Shown one piece after another: positions 55,655 through 64,000 of a DNA stretch of 64,000 nucleotides. Position 1 is the first letter of the stretch; each line of letters opens with the position of its first letter. The position numbers and the translations under genes were made by a program. The stretch covers positions 186,001 to 250,000 of the forward strand of contig MU839841.1 in assembly GCA_030411725.1 (NCBI GenBank), in the 5' to 3' direction. The DNA is from Echria macrotheca (taxonomy: Eukaryota; Ascomycota; Sordariomycetes; Sordariales; Schizotheciaceae). Below the pieces are notes generated by a model, which made no database searches, was not told the DNA's origin, and worked only from the letters and a program-made list of their open reading frames with translations.

Positions 55655-56614
55655 TTACGCCTTGGCCGTCTCCAACCACAAATCCCGCATCTGAATCACG
55701 CCCGGCACGCTCGCCAACAGCCCAACCAAGGGCTCGCTCACGAACCCCTTATCCAGACTCCAATGCAGCGTAAGCGGCATCCAAGCCAGATTCCTCGCCA
55801 CCTTCTTCCTCCACTCGACCGTTTCCTCATCACCACCCTTCTCCTTTTTCTGCGCCACCGCCGGCCCCATCCCCTGCGCCAACAGCCGTCCCAGCTCGAC
55901 ACCCACATACGCGGCCCAGAACCGCGCACTCCACCGATACGCCGACCCAATCTGCCCCGGCGCCCACCCCAACACGCCCCTCTGCGCCAGATACGCGCCA
56001 TTCTCGAGCGTCTGCAGCCCAACACACAGGCCCAACCTGAGCGCATCAACCGCCATCTCCGCCTTCGTCTCCTCCCCTTTGTAGGTACCACGCACCCTCG
56101 CCGCAATTTTTTTGATGAGCCCCTTACCCCAGAAATACATACCCAGCAGCGCCCACAACCTCAGGATCGTCCTCGCCTCCGAGAGCAACTCCGAAAAAGC
56201 CTTGAGCCGCTTCGAGAGGACGAGCGCCGCGGCAGCCGCCGCTGTAGCGGAAGGTTTGGATGAAGGGGCGGTGGTGGTGAGTAAGACGGTCCCGCGCGGG
56301 AGGGCCGCGACGAGCGCGATCCACTCCTTCGCCGAGCGGCGGAGGAGCGATGCCGAGAGCGCCGAGAGCGACCAGCTGCCGAAGCGGGACGTGTAGCAGA
56401 GGAAGAGCATGACCGTGTCGATGCCGGCGGGCGTCGAGAGGGCCTTGTTGAGGCGCGCGAGGAAGACGTCGAGCTGGGAGGGGAGGGCCGAGACGGCGGC
56501 TGCGAGGGGGGAGGAGAGTGGTTTCGGCGGGCGGGATGGGTGCTGCGACGAGGAGGATGGAGTGCCCGAGGGGAGGGCGGCCAGCGGGGGGAGGGGGATG
56601 TCTGAGTCTGCCAT
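55655..56614 (-). CDS. PEX11-family peroxisomal membrane protein
   Basis: 319 residues, single exon. After a Pro/Ser-rich N-terminus of about 45 residues it has the PEX11-like layout. This comprises an amphipathic helix region (LDVFLARLNKALSTPAGIDT), then KRLKAFSELLSEARTILRLW, then a GMYFWGKGL segment and further hydrophobic helices ending in ETAKA. PEX11 proteins elongate and divide peroxisomes. Filamentous fungi have several paralogues, and this one looks like the divergent PEX11C/GIM5-type rather than classical PEX11. The start at 56614 (MADSDIPLPP) is preferred over an upstream in-frame ATG at 56674, which lies in a low-complexity AAA-rich stretch. Confidence 0.8.
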   Translation of the reverse strand: MADSDIPLPPLAALPSGTPSSSSQHPSRPPKPLSSPLAAAVSALPSQLDVFLARLNKALSTPAGIDTVMLFLCYTSRFGSWSLSALSASLLRRSAKEWIALVAALPRGTVLLTTTAPSSKPSATAAAAAALVLSKRLKAFSELLSEARTILRLWALLGMYFWGKGLIKKIAARVRGTYKGEETKAEMAVDALRLGLCVGLQTLENGAYLAQRGVLGWAPGQIGSAYRWSARFWAAYVGVELGRLLAQGMGPAVAQKKEKGGDEETVEWRKKVARNLAWMPLTLHWSLDKGFVSEPLVGLLASVPGVIQMRDLWLETAKA

Positions 56615-57839
56615 TTTTATTTTGTTTTTTTGTTGAATGATGGAGTTTTTTTTTTCTTGGTGCCGGCGATTCACTCGATAATCGGATGGGTACTGTTCGT
56701 TTTGGAGTTGAAGAGGTTTGCGTTAAAATGCGGTTGGTTGGTGTGTTGTCTCGATCGTCGCGAGGTTTGTTGAGTGAGTGAGAGGGGTTCGCTCGGTTCG
56801 GATGAAATGCGCTCTTGAGGGAGGAAGAAGGGAACTGGTGGGAAAAAAAGGGAAATTGGAGAGCAATGAAATTGGAGAAGAGAGAGCGCAGCAGCTTGCA
56901 GCTTGGACCAACAAGTTTAGTTCTATTTCCAGGATGGAATCAGCCAACTACCGAGATAGACGAAGAAAAAAACCGAGAGAAGTCCAGGGTTGGAATTCAA
57001 GATCCGGATTGTCTGTGTGTCCTTGCATGATCCGAATTACCGCGATTTTGCTCCGTCGCGTAGTCTAAACCTCGGGTCCATATCCGCAGTTTTAAACCAG
57101 GGTACCATAAGAGTACGGGGAAGAGATATCCACACTCGGCTAATGCCTTCTTTCTTTGATATAATCTCCCAATTCCTCACGCATGAAAACAGATATAAAA
57201 TAGCATACGGATTATAAAAGACACAATGCTCTCTCTCTCTGGATCGAAAACAATGTTGACAGACGGCACTTGTCAGCACTAATGTAAACCTCGGCCCAAG
57301 GACCAGACCCCGCCAACCCGCGTGCCCCGGTCCCGAAGACTGCGGGGACGACCCCTGGTCGGGCTGACCCCGACGCCCTCGGCACGGGTTTCAACTGGTT
57401 GACTGGGTACAACCGTACGCCGTAACACCTTGAGGAACCATGACATGTTCCGACTTGCATAAGGGAAAAGTAAAATCAACTTGAAGAAAATATATATTCC
57501 TGATCTATCCACGGCCTAGTGCATGGGCTTCTTTAAAACCAACGCTGAATACATAAATCCCAATACACTACTCGGAACTGCACCAAAAATCCAACAGGGA
57601 TCCAGCTTATGTACACCCAAGAACCATATCGCCATCCCAAGTCCGAACGAGCCTGTAAGAATCACACACAAAGAACTGCACCGGTCAGCGTCCAACATCC
57701 GTAGCAACCCATAAAACTCAACATTAGGCCCTATTCTATAGGTAGTGTAACCATAACTATCCAAAAGAGATCATCCACGTAAAACCCCTTTAAACCTCCT
57801 CCTCCCCATCCATCCCCCTTCTATATCTTTCCTCCAAAA
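56615..57839. other. Intergenic region
   Basis: 1.2 kb. It includes the PEX11-like promoter, a GC-rich patch at about 57293-57400 that contrasts with AT-rich flanks, and a minus-strand hydrophobic open stretch at 57516-57764 (listed separately). Confidence 0.4.
57516..57764 (-). pseudogene. Possible membrane-protein fragment
   Basis: An 80-residue open stretch without an ATG start reads as two hydrophobic segments (SLCVILTGSFGLGMAIWFLG and WIFGAVPSSVLGFMYSALVL) with a short polar loop, ending KKPMH and a stop. It resembles the last exon of a fungal integral membrane protein but no upstream part is found. Codon use is more AT-rich than in neighbouring genes. It may be a relic or chance. Confidence 0.25.
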
Positions 57840-59530
57840 TCAACTATCCAACTTAAAACTCCAAGTCACATCCTCCCACCCCCTCCGCCTCGACAGCTTA
57901 AACCCCCAGTCCCCCTTCCCAAAATACGGCCTCCGCATCGCAGCCGACACAAGCGGCGGCGTCGAAGCCGGCAGCCTCACGCCGTCCAGCTCAAACCCGA
58001 CAGCAAGCACAGCAACCAGCGCGAGGCTCTCGGAGATGGCAAACGCCTTCCCGGGACACAGATTCCGCCCGCCGCCGAACGGAAACATGCTCCTGTTCTG
58101 CGCCCGCTCCTGGGCAGCCGACGCCTCGACCCAGCGCTCGGGCCGGAAGACCTCAGCATCATCGCCCCAGACGGCCGTGTCGCGGTGCGGCGGCCCGACA
58201 GCCCACTGCACGTTGGTCCCCTTCTTCAGAAAATACTCCCTGCCGCCATCCGCAGGATCAGCAATGGTCGTGTCGCGCGTGACGCGCCGGTTGCCGAGCG
58301 CCTCGTTGTAGATGCGGTGCACCTCCCAGTACGTCGCGGCGAGGTAGGGCCTCTCGATGAGCACGCCCGCGTCGATGACGCCTCTCCGCCCGCCGTTTTC
58401 GTCATCCGAAGAAAGCGTCATCACCTCGCCCACCTCGGCGCGGAACCGCTCCAGCACGTGCGGGCGCGAGAAGATGTTGGACACGAGCCAGAACAGGTCC
58501 GGCACCGTGTTGGTCACGGCCGCCCACGGCAGGTTCATCTCCGTCTTGGCCAGCAGCTCGGGGGTCCCATCCTCGCCTAGCACCTTAATCGCGCGGCCGC
58601 GGATCAGCGCGCTGACGTCGTCGCCCTTGTAGTATCCGGCCGCGTAGTACGGCAGCAGCGTTTTCTGGAGCAAAGACCGCGCGGCGAGCGCCTTGGGCGC
58701 CAGCAGGCGCGGGAACAGGTTATACGACATGACGGCGACGCCCTGGTCGAAGTCCCAGATGGCCTGGATGGCCTCGTCCGTCATGGGGTTGTGCTGGGCC
58801 CCAAAGAGCGCCTTGTTGAACGCGCGCGGCACGATCAGCGCGAGCCAGTCGTACGCGTTTTTGATTTCAATTGTCTGGTCATACCCGTTCAGCGTCGCCG
58901 CCAGCTCGCGGTAGCACGCCGCTTTCATCACCCGCAGATTCTCGCCCGTGAGGGACGCGTGGATCACGTCCGTCATGGACTGGTACCAGCCCGGCTCCAT
59001 CCAGGCCCGGTACCACTTCTCCTCGATGTCCAGCAGCTTGACCGAGAACTCGACGGCGAACGGGTCGAACGACAGGTCGCGGTTGCGCATGGCCGCCGAG
59101 ATCAGCGACGGCGAGTTGATCAGGTACAGCTTGCCGTTGAGCATTGGGAGTGTGCAGATGGGCAGTCGCGTGCGCTTGCTATGTGATATACTCTGTGGTC
59201 AGTCTTGTGTCTTTTTTTTTTCTTCCCCGTCCTATACCAGGAAAAAAAAACAGAAAACGCACTGCAAACGGGCATAGTAACTCGCCGACTCCTTGATCAG
59301 CCCGAGGATGTGCCCCACGAAGGGGACCCTTGGTCTGGCGAGCGGTGGCTCGCGCGGATCGAGCGACGGGAAGAAGGCCAGCTTGAAAACGAGCAGGACG
59401 AGCGACACGGCGACGGCGAGGACGGCCGCGCCGACCGGGCCGCCGAGGGACACGCCGTCGTCGGCGGCGCCATCCTGCATGTGCACGATGCGCGAGACGC
59501 GGTGCACCACGATGTCGACGAGCTGCGACA

Positions 59531-59531
<1 letters not shown>
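57840..59531 (-). CDS. Cytochrome P450, CYP7/CYP8-like
   Basis: Microsomal monooxygenase of about 535 residues. Exon 1 is 59531-59263 and exon 2 is 59178-57840, joined across an 84-nt intron using a TAG acceptor that restores the run into KRTRLPICTLPMLNGKLYLI. Residues 31-54 form the membrane anchor (GPVGAAVLAVAVSLVLLVF), followed by a proline hinge (REPPLARPRVPFVGHILG). The K-helix ExxR is EVHR, the PERF motif is FRPERW, and the heme loop FPFGGGRNLCPGKAFA places the ligand cysteine near residue 464. The sequence style (IYNEALGNRRVTRDTTIADP, GPPHRDTAVWG) resembles sterol 7-alpha-hydroxylase/prostacyclin-synthase-like P450s that are common in ascomycetes. The substrate is unknown. There is no neighbouring biosynthetic cluster. 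Confidence 0.9.

Positions 59532-59533
<2 letters not shown>

Positions 59534-59576
<43 letters not shown>
59534..59576. repeat. TCG trinucleotide repeat beside the P450 start codon
   Basis: About 14 TCG units end three bases upstream of the P450 ATG (minus strand). They fall in the 5' UTR if translation starts at 59531. If translation began farther upstream they would encode a run of threonines. Confidence 0.9.
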
Positions 59577-60131
59577 GCGGCTGAAGCTTCGAATTGCTTG
59601 CCTCTTTCTCGCTTCTGCTTGGGAAGGGTCCAATCCCGCAAAGCTTAAATGGGTTGGAGAGAGAAAAGGGAAAAAAGGAGCTTATCGGCCGCAGAAGAGA
59701 AACATTTTCGGTAATGTTATCTCACCGACAGGGCTCGAGTGATCCCTAGGGATCCCTATTAATCTGTGTTCGTATTGTTGGGCTTTGCAGGAACAAGATG
59801 CAGCCAACGCCAGCCCCTGGTTGGCCTTGTTGCTTGGCGGAGTTCCCCCTGTCAGCCACAAGCCGGCCCGTTGGACCCTGAGGTAAAATTGTTGGGCAAC
59901 AGGTGCAGCATATTTCTACCGTGAACCACAGCGTACTCGCTTTTGCTACTATCCCACGCATACGCCATACGAGTCTCAAGAGTGTTATCAAAACTGGGCT
60001 GGAGAATTGGTCGGGAGTAGCTCAATTTTATAACCTTATCGTGTGTAGTAATACACTCACTTTGTGACATTCCGAAATCCGTGGGCCCCCGGAGCATGCC
60101 GCCTGACACCGTCCCTGTGGGATGTGATCAC
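59577..60131. other. Intergenic region
   Basis: About 555 bp between the P450 leader and the end of the EH-domain gene. Nothing recognisable beyond likely UTR sequence. Confidence 0.4.
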
Positions 60132-62444
60132 CTATCTCTTTCTCCCTCGAGGCTCAGGCACCGCAACACCTCTAACGCTGGCCCATACGCTCTCGCCGAC
60201 CCTCGAAGGAAGCTTCCTGCCCCGTAGCCGCTGGTCCACGAGCCACATACCCACCACAAATTCCATCCGACCCAACGTGCCGTCTCTCCGCCGGTCCACC
60301 AACTCCCAAACCTCGGCCAGCTCGTCCTCCGGCAGCCGGCTTCGGCTCCAGATGTCCCGGACCACCATGTTGGCCACCAGATCGGCTTCCTCGCTTCCTT
60401 CGGCAGGCCTTCCCACATCATCCCCTCCGGTAAACCCCCAACCCGGGGCGAGAAATAGTCCACGATTGCTTGCCCACACCGCTTCGTACCTCCTTCGTTC
60501 TCGCACCGACACCTCGTCCCGCCACCGCCGGCGCGCACCCTCGTTGTGAGCATGCTTCTTGCCGCCGCTCAGCGGGTGCATCGCCTTCTTCCTCGTGCGG
60601 TGTGTCCGTCGCCGGGCGTCTTCGTCGTCGGATAGAGAGGACGGTGGCGCACGTAGTGTGTGCAGCATCCCGGTCCGGCCCTGTTTGGCATCTTGGCCAC
60701 GGCCCGAGGGAGACTTGTTGCTGCCTCCGGTGCGGTTTGGCGACAGCAGACTGTCAGCTGTGCGTTGAGGTTGAAGATGCTGGGGACTTCGTGGACGGTT
60801 ATGCCGCCGGGGTGCCGGAAGAGGAGGAGGTCCAGGGGATGATCGGATGGCGGCAAGTCGTGTCGAGGCAAGATTACTGGCTACGATGGCATCAGTGAGC
60901 GAGTCCAAGGCTAGGTTGGAGTTGGAAGCATCAGCCATCGTGGGCGGACGCAAGCTGAGGGCCGACCGGGATACTGGAGATGAGCTAGCATGTCGAGGGA
61001 TAGGCGATGTCTGTTCGGTCGAGGCCGGTGCTTCGTCGCGGTGCATGGTGGGCAGCCCCAGTTCCTTGGCTGGCGATCCAGGACGTGGTGATTGCGTCGA
61101 AGAGGCTGAGACAAACGTCCCATCTGATGACATGGAGCTCCGAGACAAGCGGCGAGATGAACCAAAATCGGGTTTCGGCTCGGTTGAGGTTCTAGGAGGC
61201 AGTCCAGGAGGATCAAGTCGAGGGGTTCTGATAACTCTTCGCGGTTCAGGAGACACAAGCGCTGTGAGTGGCCGCTGTGCTGTGTGTGAAAACGGTGTCG
61301 ATGGCTCTGTTGCGATCACAGGAGCAATATTGGCGACCGACTGGGGCTTTCGAGCAACAGGTGGCTTGGCCTGCTTTTTTGCTTGCGTCTCTACAGCACT
61401 GCTTTCCGTGGACCCACGCGATTGCTGATGCACCCCGGAATCTGCGCTGTAACTAGATGTTGGCGTTGGCCTGGACCTATCTTTTACGGCGTCCCAAGAT
61501 TCTGCATCTTTGAATGTGGCGGCCCTGATGACGACAGAGGGCGGTGGCTTTGGTTTTGGCTTCGGTGCCTGTCGAGTATCCTGCTTCTCGTCTACTATTT
61601 CGCCGGCCCTTGGCGTTCTAGGTTTTGACGGCGTCGGCAAGCTAGCTTTTGCATGAGTTATCTGCATCTGGTCATCACGCAGAGATGCTTTCGACTTCTT
61701 AACTGGATCCACATCTACCCCTTCGCTTTTCCCTTCGAATAGTGATATCAATGACCCTGTCGGCTGGATCGGCTCTGTGTCGGGCATATGCTCAGGGACT
61801 GCGATGGATGCTGTGACGCTGCCGGCATCCAAGCTGGGCCGTCTTGAGATTCGAGAATGGAGCTGAGTAGCCGATATGGGCGCCCGCGCAAAGCCGCCAC
61901 CCTGGCCTGGTGTTGGACTCGGGGTCCCTGACCTGCTGGCCGCAAGCGTTGCGGCGATATACGAGGCCGACGGTCTGCTGTCCGCGCTGGACTGGGATGT
62001 GTGTCCCGAGACTGGAGGATGTAGGTGCTGCGACAGTCTCTGCGTAACCTGGCCGTGATCCAAGCTCTGACCCCGTTGGTCCTGCGAGACGCTGCCTCCC
62101 GTGCCTTGTTTCCCCAGGTTCGGCCTGCTCGAATTTCCGGATTGTCCGACCGGCGACCTCGACCTCGAAAGCGATCCATCCCGCGCGGCCTGTGTCGCGG
62201 CACGCAATGCCTCGTTATTATCGGTCTTGTTGGTGGAATATGCGCTCGAAGGATTCGGAGAGGGCAGAACTGGCCGGTCGGTGTTCTTGGGCGCTGACTT
62301 GTGGCTCTGACCCTGGAAGGCCAGGGTTGCGCCTTTCAGGGCCGCTGCGCGGGCGTCATTGCTGGCTGCAGTCGGAGTCGATGACGACGGAGAGGAGAAG
62401 GACGGTGCGCCGCGGCTTTGTGCTGGTGTTCCTGAGCCGTGCAT
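60132..62444 (-). CDS. IRS4: EH-domain protein, IRS4/TAX4-like
   Basis: Single exon, 770 residues. The first 640 residues are disordered and Ser/Pro/Thr-rich, with repeats of RAA(T/A) motifs near the N-terminus (NDARAAALKGATLAFQG, NNEALRAATQAARDG). The C-terminal EH (Eps15 homology) domain occupies about residues 650-755. It starts at RRYEAVWASNRGLFL, continues through VRDIWSRSRLPEDELAEVW and LVDRRRDGTLGRMEFVVGMW, and ends in a basic RGRKR tail. In yeast, Irs4 and Tax4 bind and activate the phosphatidylinositol 5-phosphatase Inp51 and affect cell-wall integrity and rDNA silencing. The domain order matches that family, and the EH domain normally binds NPF motifs. The start ATG is well placed (MHGSGTPAQ). 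Confidence 0.88.
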   Translation of the reverse strand: MHGSGTPAQSRGAPSFSSPSSSTPTAASNDARAAALKGATLAFQGQSHKSAPKNTDRPVLPSPNPSSAYSTNKTDNNEALRAATQAARDGSLSRSRSPVGQSGNSSRPNLGKQGTGGSVSQDQRGQSLDHGQVTQRLSQHLHPPVSGHTSQSSADSRPSASYIAATLAASRSGTPSPTPGQGGGFARAPISATQLHSRISRRPSLDAGSVTASIAVPEHMPDTEPIQPTGSLISLFEGKSEGVDVDPVKKSKASLRDDQMQITHAKASLPTPSKPRTPRAGEIVDEKQDTRQAPKPKPKPPPSVVIRAATFKDAESWDAVKDRSRPTPTSSYSADSGVHQQSRGSTESSAVETQAKKQAKPPVARKPQSVANIAPVIATEPSTPFSHTAQRPLTALVSPEPRRVIRTPRLDPPGLPPRTSTEPKPDFGSSRRLSRSSMSSDGTFVSASSTQSPRPGSPAKELGLPTMHRDEAPASTEQTSPIPRHASSSPVSRSALSLRPPTMADASNSNLALDSLTDAIVASNLASTRLAAIRSSPGPPPLPAPRRHNRPRSPQHLQPQRTADSLLSPNRTGGSNKSPSGRGQDAKQGRTGMLHTLRAPPSSLSDDEDARRRTHRTRKKAMHPLSGGKKHAHNEGARRRWRDEVSVRERRRYEAVWASNRGLFLAPGWGFTGGDDVGRPAEGSEEADLVANMVVRDIWSRSRLPEDELAEVWELVDRRRDGTLGRMEFVVGMWLVDQRLRGRKLPSRVGESVWASVRGVAVPEPRGRKR

Positions 62445-63431
62445 GAGACGTAGGTAGGGTGCCCCGCCGAGTCGAGAGGAGCGAGGAGCACTGGAACTGT
62501 CGGAACGGTGCAGACGCTCAGTTACGCTCGCCGTAGCATCGCATGTGCCGCGGGTATCGGCTACGAGAAATATCTGAGGGAATAGAGGAACGAGGTCATC
62601 AGCCCGCAGTCATCGCGAGGCTGATGAGAATGAACCGCACAGGCAACCTCGACCCCGGAAAACAACATGGCCAAGGGACCAACCAAACGCCAAGACCATC
62701 TGAGGTCGTCTTACGTGGGGCAATGCACAAGGAGCTCCCGGCGTGACGGCACCTGCCATCTCCCCAAGCTGGCCGACAGGGTGCCTGCGTCAGACCCCAC
62801 TCTCCTGACGCCCTGAAACATCTCCACTACACGGCCGCGTACACTAGATAGGCTGAAGAACCACGAACGATTTGTAGTGACAGAATTCCTTTGAACAAAG
62901 CTACGCTGGATTATCTCACAGACTAAAACACTAACTCCCGCGAGACCAGTAGAGCGGAACACCCATCAAACCCATGAATTAACGCCGCCTTATGTCCCAT
63001 CAAGCCAACCTCCTGTCCGCCAGCACTCAGGGGCCGCGCTGCCCGTTGCCTCCGAGGCGCCCTGGTGGTCCTGATACCCAACCGTCTTCCACCCAAACCC
63101 ATTCTCTTCCGTCATGTGACCCAAGAAAGGAGGAAAATAATAACAAAAGTACGTACAGCGCGAGCGGGATCTCAACCCGTTGCTCCCGTTCGCCATCCGA
63201 CGATATAGACCAATACGCCTTGCGGCGGCCTAGAAGAAAGAAAACATCCTGTTCGAAACTCCGTCCCAGCTCCCAAGAGCCCCTCCGAACAAAAGTCAGA
63301 AAATATAACCAGAATGGTATTCGCAATAACACCGTACGAAAAAGCAGAGCAATTCCATAGCGGCATCATTCATGACGCGGAATAACATGTCGTATCGACA
63401 TAGTATCATGCTTCATAAGGACAAACGAAGA
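62445..63431. other. Intergenic region
   Basis: About 990 bp holding the EH-domain gene promoter and the 3' end of the last gene. A GGGATCTCAACCCG stem near 63164-63178 resembles a T arm but has no surrounding cloverleaf. No coding frame is supported. Confidence 0.4.
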
Positions 63432-64000
63432 TCAAAACGCATCCTCGTCCGTCCATTCGCCGCCAGACACTATCCGGTTCCCTTCGTTGTCCACAGTAAC
63501 ATGTCCCGCATGCTGTGACGGAAATCCCCGTTGCCGCTTCGCTGGCCCGGCATGTTGCCTCGGGTACCCCATGTCGGGCGATAACCGCTTGCCGGCCCGA
63601 GCAGCACGAAGTTTGGCATAGTATGTATCCGAAGCATCCATCTCTGGTTCCGAGTTGTCGTCGTATGTCTCCCAGTTCTCGGACCCCGACACAACCGAGC
63701 CGGAAACCACCGTCGACGTGTTCGAAATCTGCCGCACGGCGGGCGCTTGTGCCTGGTTTGTATGCCCCAGCCGCTCATTCGGATGCCTGAGCGATGCGTG
63801 GTAGTCTCGGGACATAGGCCTGCTATTTTCCTGGGCAAGATACCTATCGTCATACACGTCTTCTGGCTCGACTTGTCTCACGATGCTAGACCCAAGGCCA
63901 GTCCCTCTGTAAGGATTCGCCGGCGTCTCAAGCTCAGGGGCAGGAAGGAGGTCTCGCATCTTGGGTGGCGGTGCTCTCATGAGAGGCGGCCCATTCCGTC
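63432..64000 (-). CDS. Hypothetical protein, C-terminal part (cut by window end)
   Basis: The frame is open to the right-hand edge and ends at 63432, giving about 189 residues of the C-terminus. It is low-complexity and hydrophilic: PPPKMRDLLPAPELETPANP near the edge, then SGSENWETYDDNSEPEMD, a YYAKLRAARAGKRL block, and a conserved-looking end (VDNEGNRIVSGGEWTDEDAF). There is no known domain and no membrane segment. I do not recognise the family. The 5' part lies outside the window. Confidence 0.7.
   Translation of the reverse strand, partial: RNGPPLMRAPPPKMRDLLPAPELETPANPYRGTGLGSSIVRQVEPEDVYDDRYLAQENSRPMSRDYHASLRHPNERLGHTNQAQAPAVRQISNTSTVVSGSVVSGSENWETYDDNSEPEMDASDTYYAKLRAARAGKRLSPDMGYPRQHAGPAKRQRGFPSQHAGHVTVDNEGNRIVSGGEWTDEDAF

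Noticed and set aside
57840..62444. A secondary-metabolite cluster around the P450
   Set aside because: Neighbours are a peroxisome protein and an EH-domain protein; there is no synthase, transporter or pathway regulator.
63130..63210. T-arm-like stem GGGATCTCAACCC suggesting a tRNA
   Set aside because: The T loop lacks the conserved C, no acceptor stem of seven pairs can be formed, and no anticodon arm lies at the right distance.
1..64000. CRISPR arrays, prophage or bacterial-type operons
   Set aside because: The sequence is clearly fungal with spliceosomal introns, and no regularly spaced repeats are present.

Overview
This 64 kb window comes from the nuclear genome of a filamentous ascomycete, most likely a Sordariomycete of the Sordariales/Chaetomiaceae type. 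The evidence is short introns (48-130 nt, with CTAAC/CTGAC branch sites and CAG/TAG acceptors), GC-rich codon use, single-copy genes with about 1-4 kb of non-coding DNA between some of them, and the families present (filamentous-fungal FMP27, IRS4-type EH protein, fungal UspA-like protein, GPI-anchored serine-rich protein). The genes are mostly conserved housekeeping genes. I found no CRISPR, operon, prophage or obvious biosynthetic cluster.

Layout from left to right: prephenate dehydrogenase TYR1 (+) converges on mitochondrial glutamyl-tRNA synthetase MSE1 (-). MSE1 shares a 1 kb divergent promoter with a type I J-protein carrying a CaaX end (+), and ribosomal protein eL32 (+) follows. Next is an AT-rich, repeat-bearing stretch with a mitochondrial-like double hairpin and a small CENP-B/psq-type HTH protein (+). 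Kynureninase (-) is followed by 4.3 kb without a confident gene, then NAD-specific glutamate dehydrogenase GDH2 (+). A second repeat-bearing gap follows, then CSN5 (-) and the giant bridge-like lipid-transfer protein FMP27/BLTP2 (-, about 9 kb without a coding intron). A Tim17/22/23-like membrane protein (-) diverges from eIF4B (+), which converges on the ribosome-biogenesis GTPase EFL1 (-). EFL1 in turn diverges from eIF3L (+).

After a 3 kb gap come a UspA-like protein (+) whose middle region changes reading frame, a GPHR-type membrane protein (+), a tRNA-Asp(GTC) with an 8-nt intron beside a degenerate tRNA-like sequence, a GPI-type serine-rich surface protein (+), a PEX11-family protein (-), a cytochrome P450 (-), an IRS4-like EH-domain protein (-) and a 5'-truncated hypothetical protein (-).

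The genes do not form one pathway. The only loose theme is translation and ribosome assembly (eL32, MSE1, eIF4B, EFL1, eIF3L, tRNA). The points most worth a second look are the broken middle of the UspA-like gene, two dispersed mitochondrial-type double hairpins in nuclear DNA, a CaaX box on a separate final exon of the J-protein, and two genes whose first coding exon is just ATG plus one base. I do not see convincing evidence of a wholly new system. All exon boundaries are read by eye from splice signals and family knowledge, without alignments.
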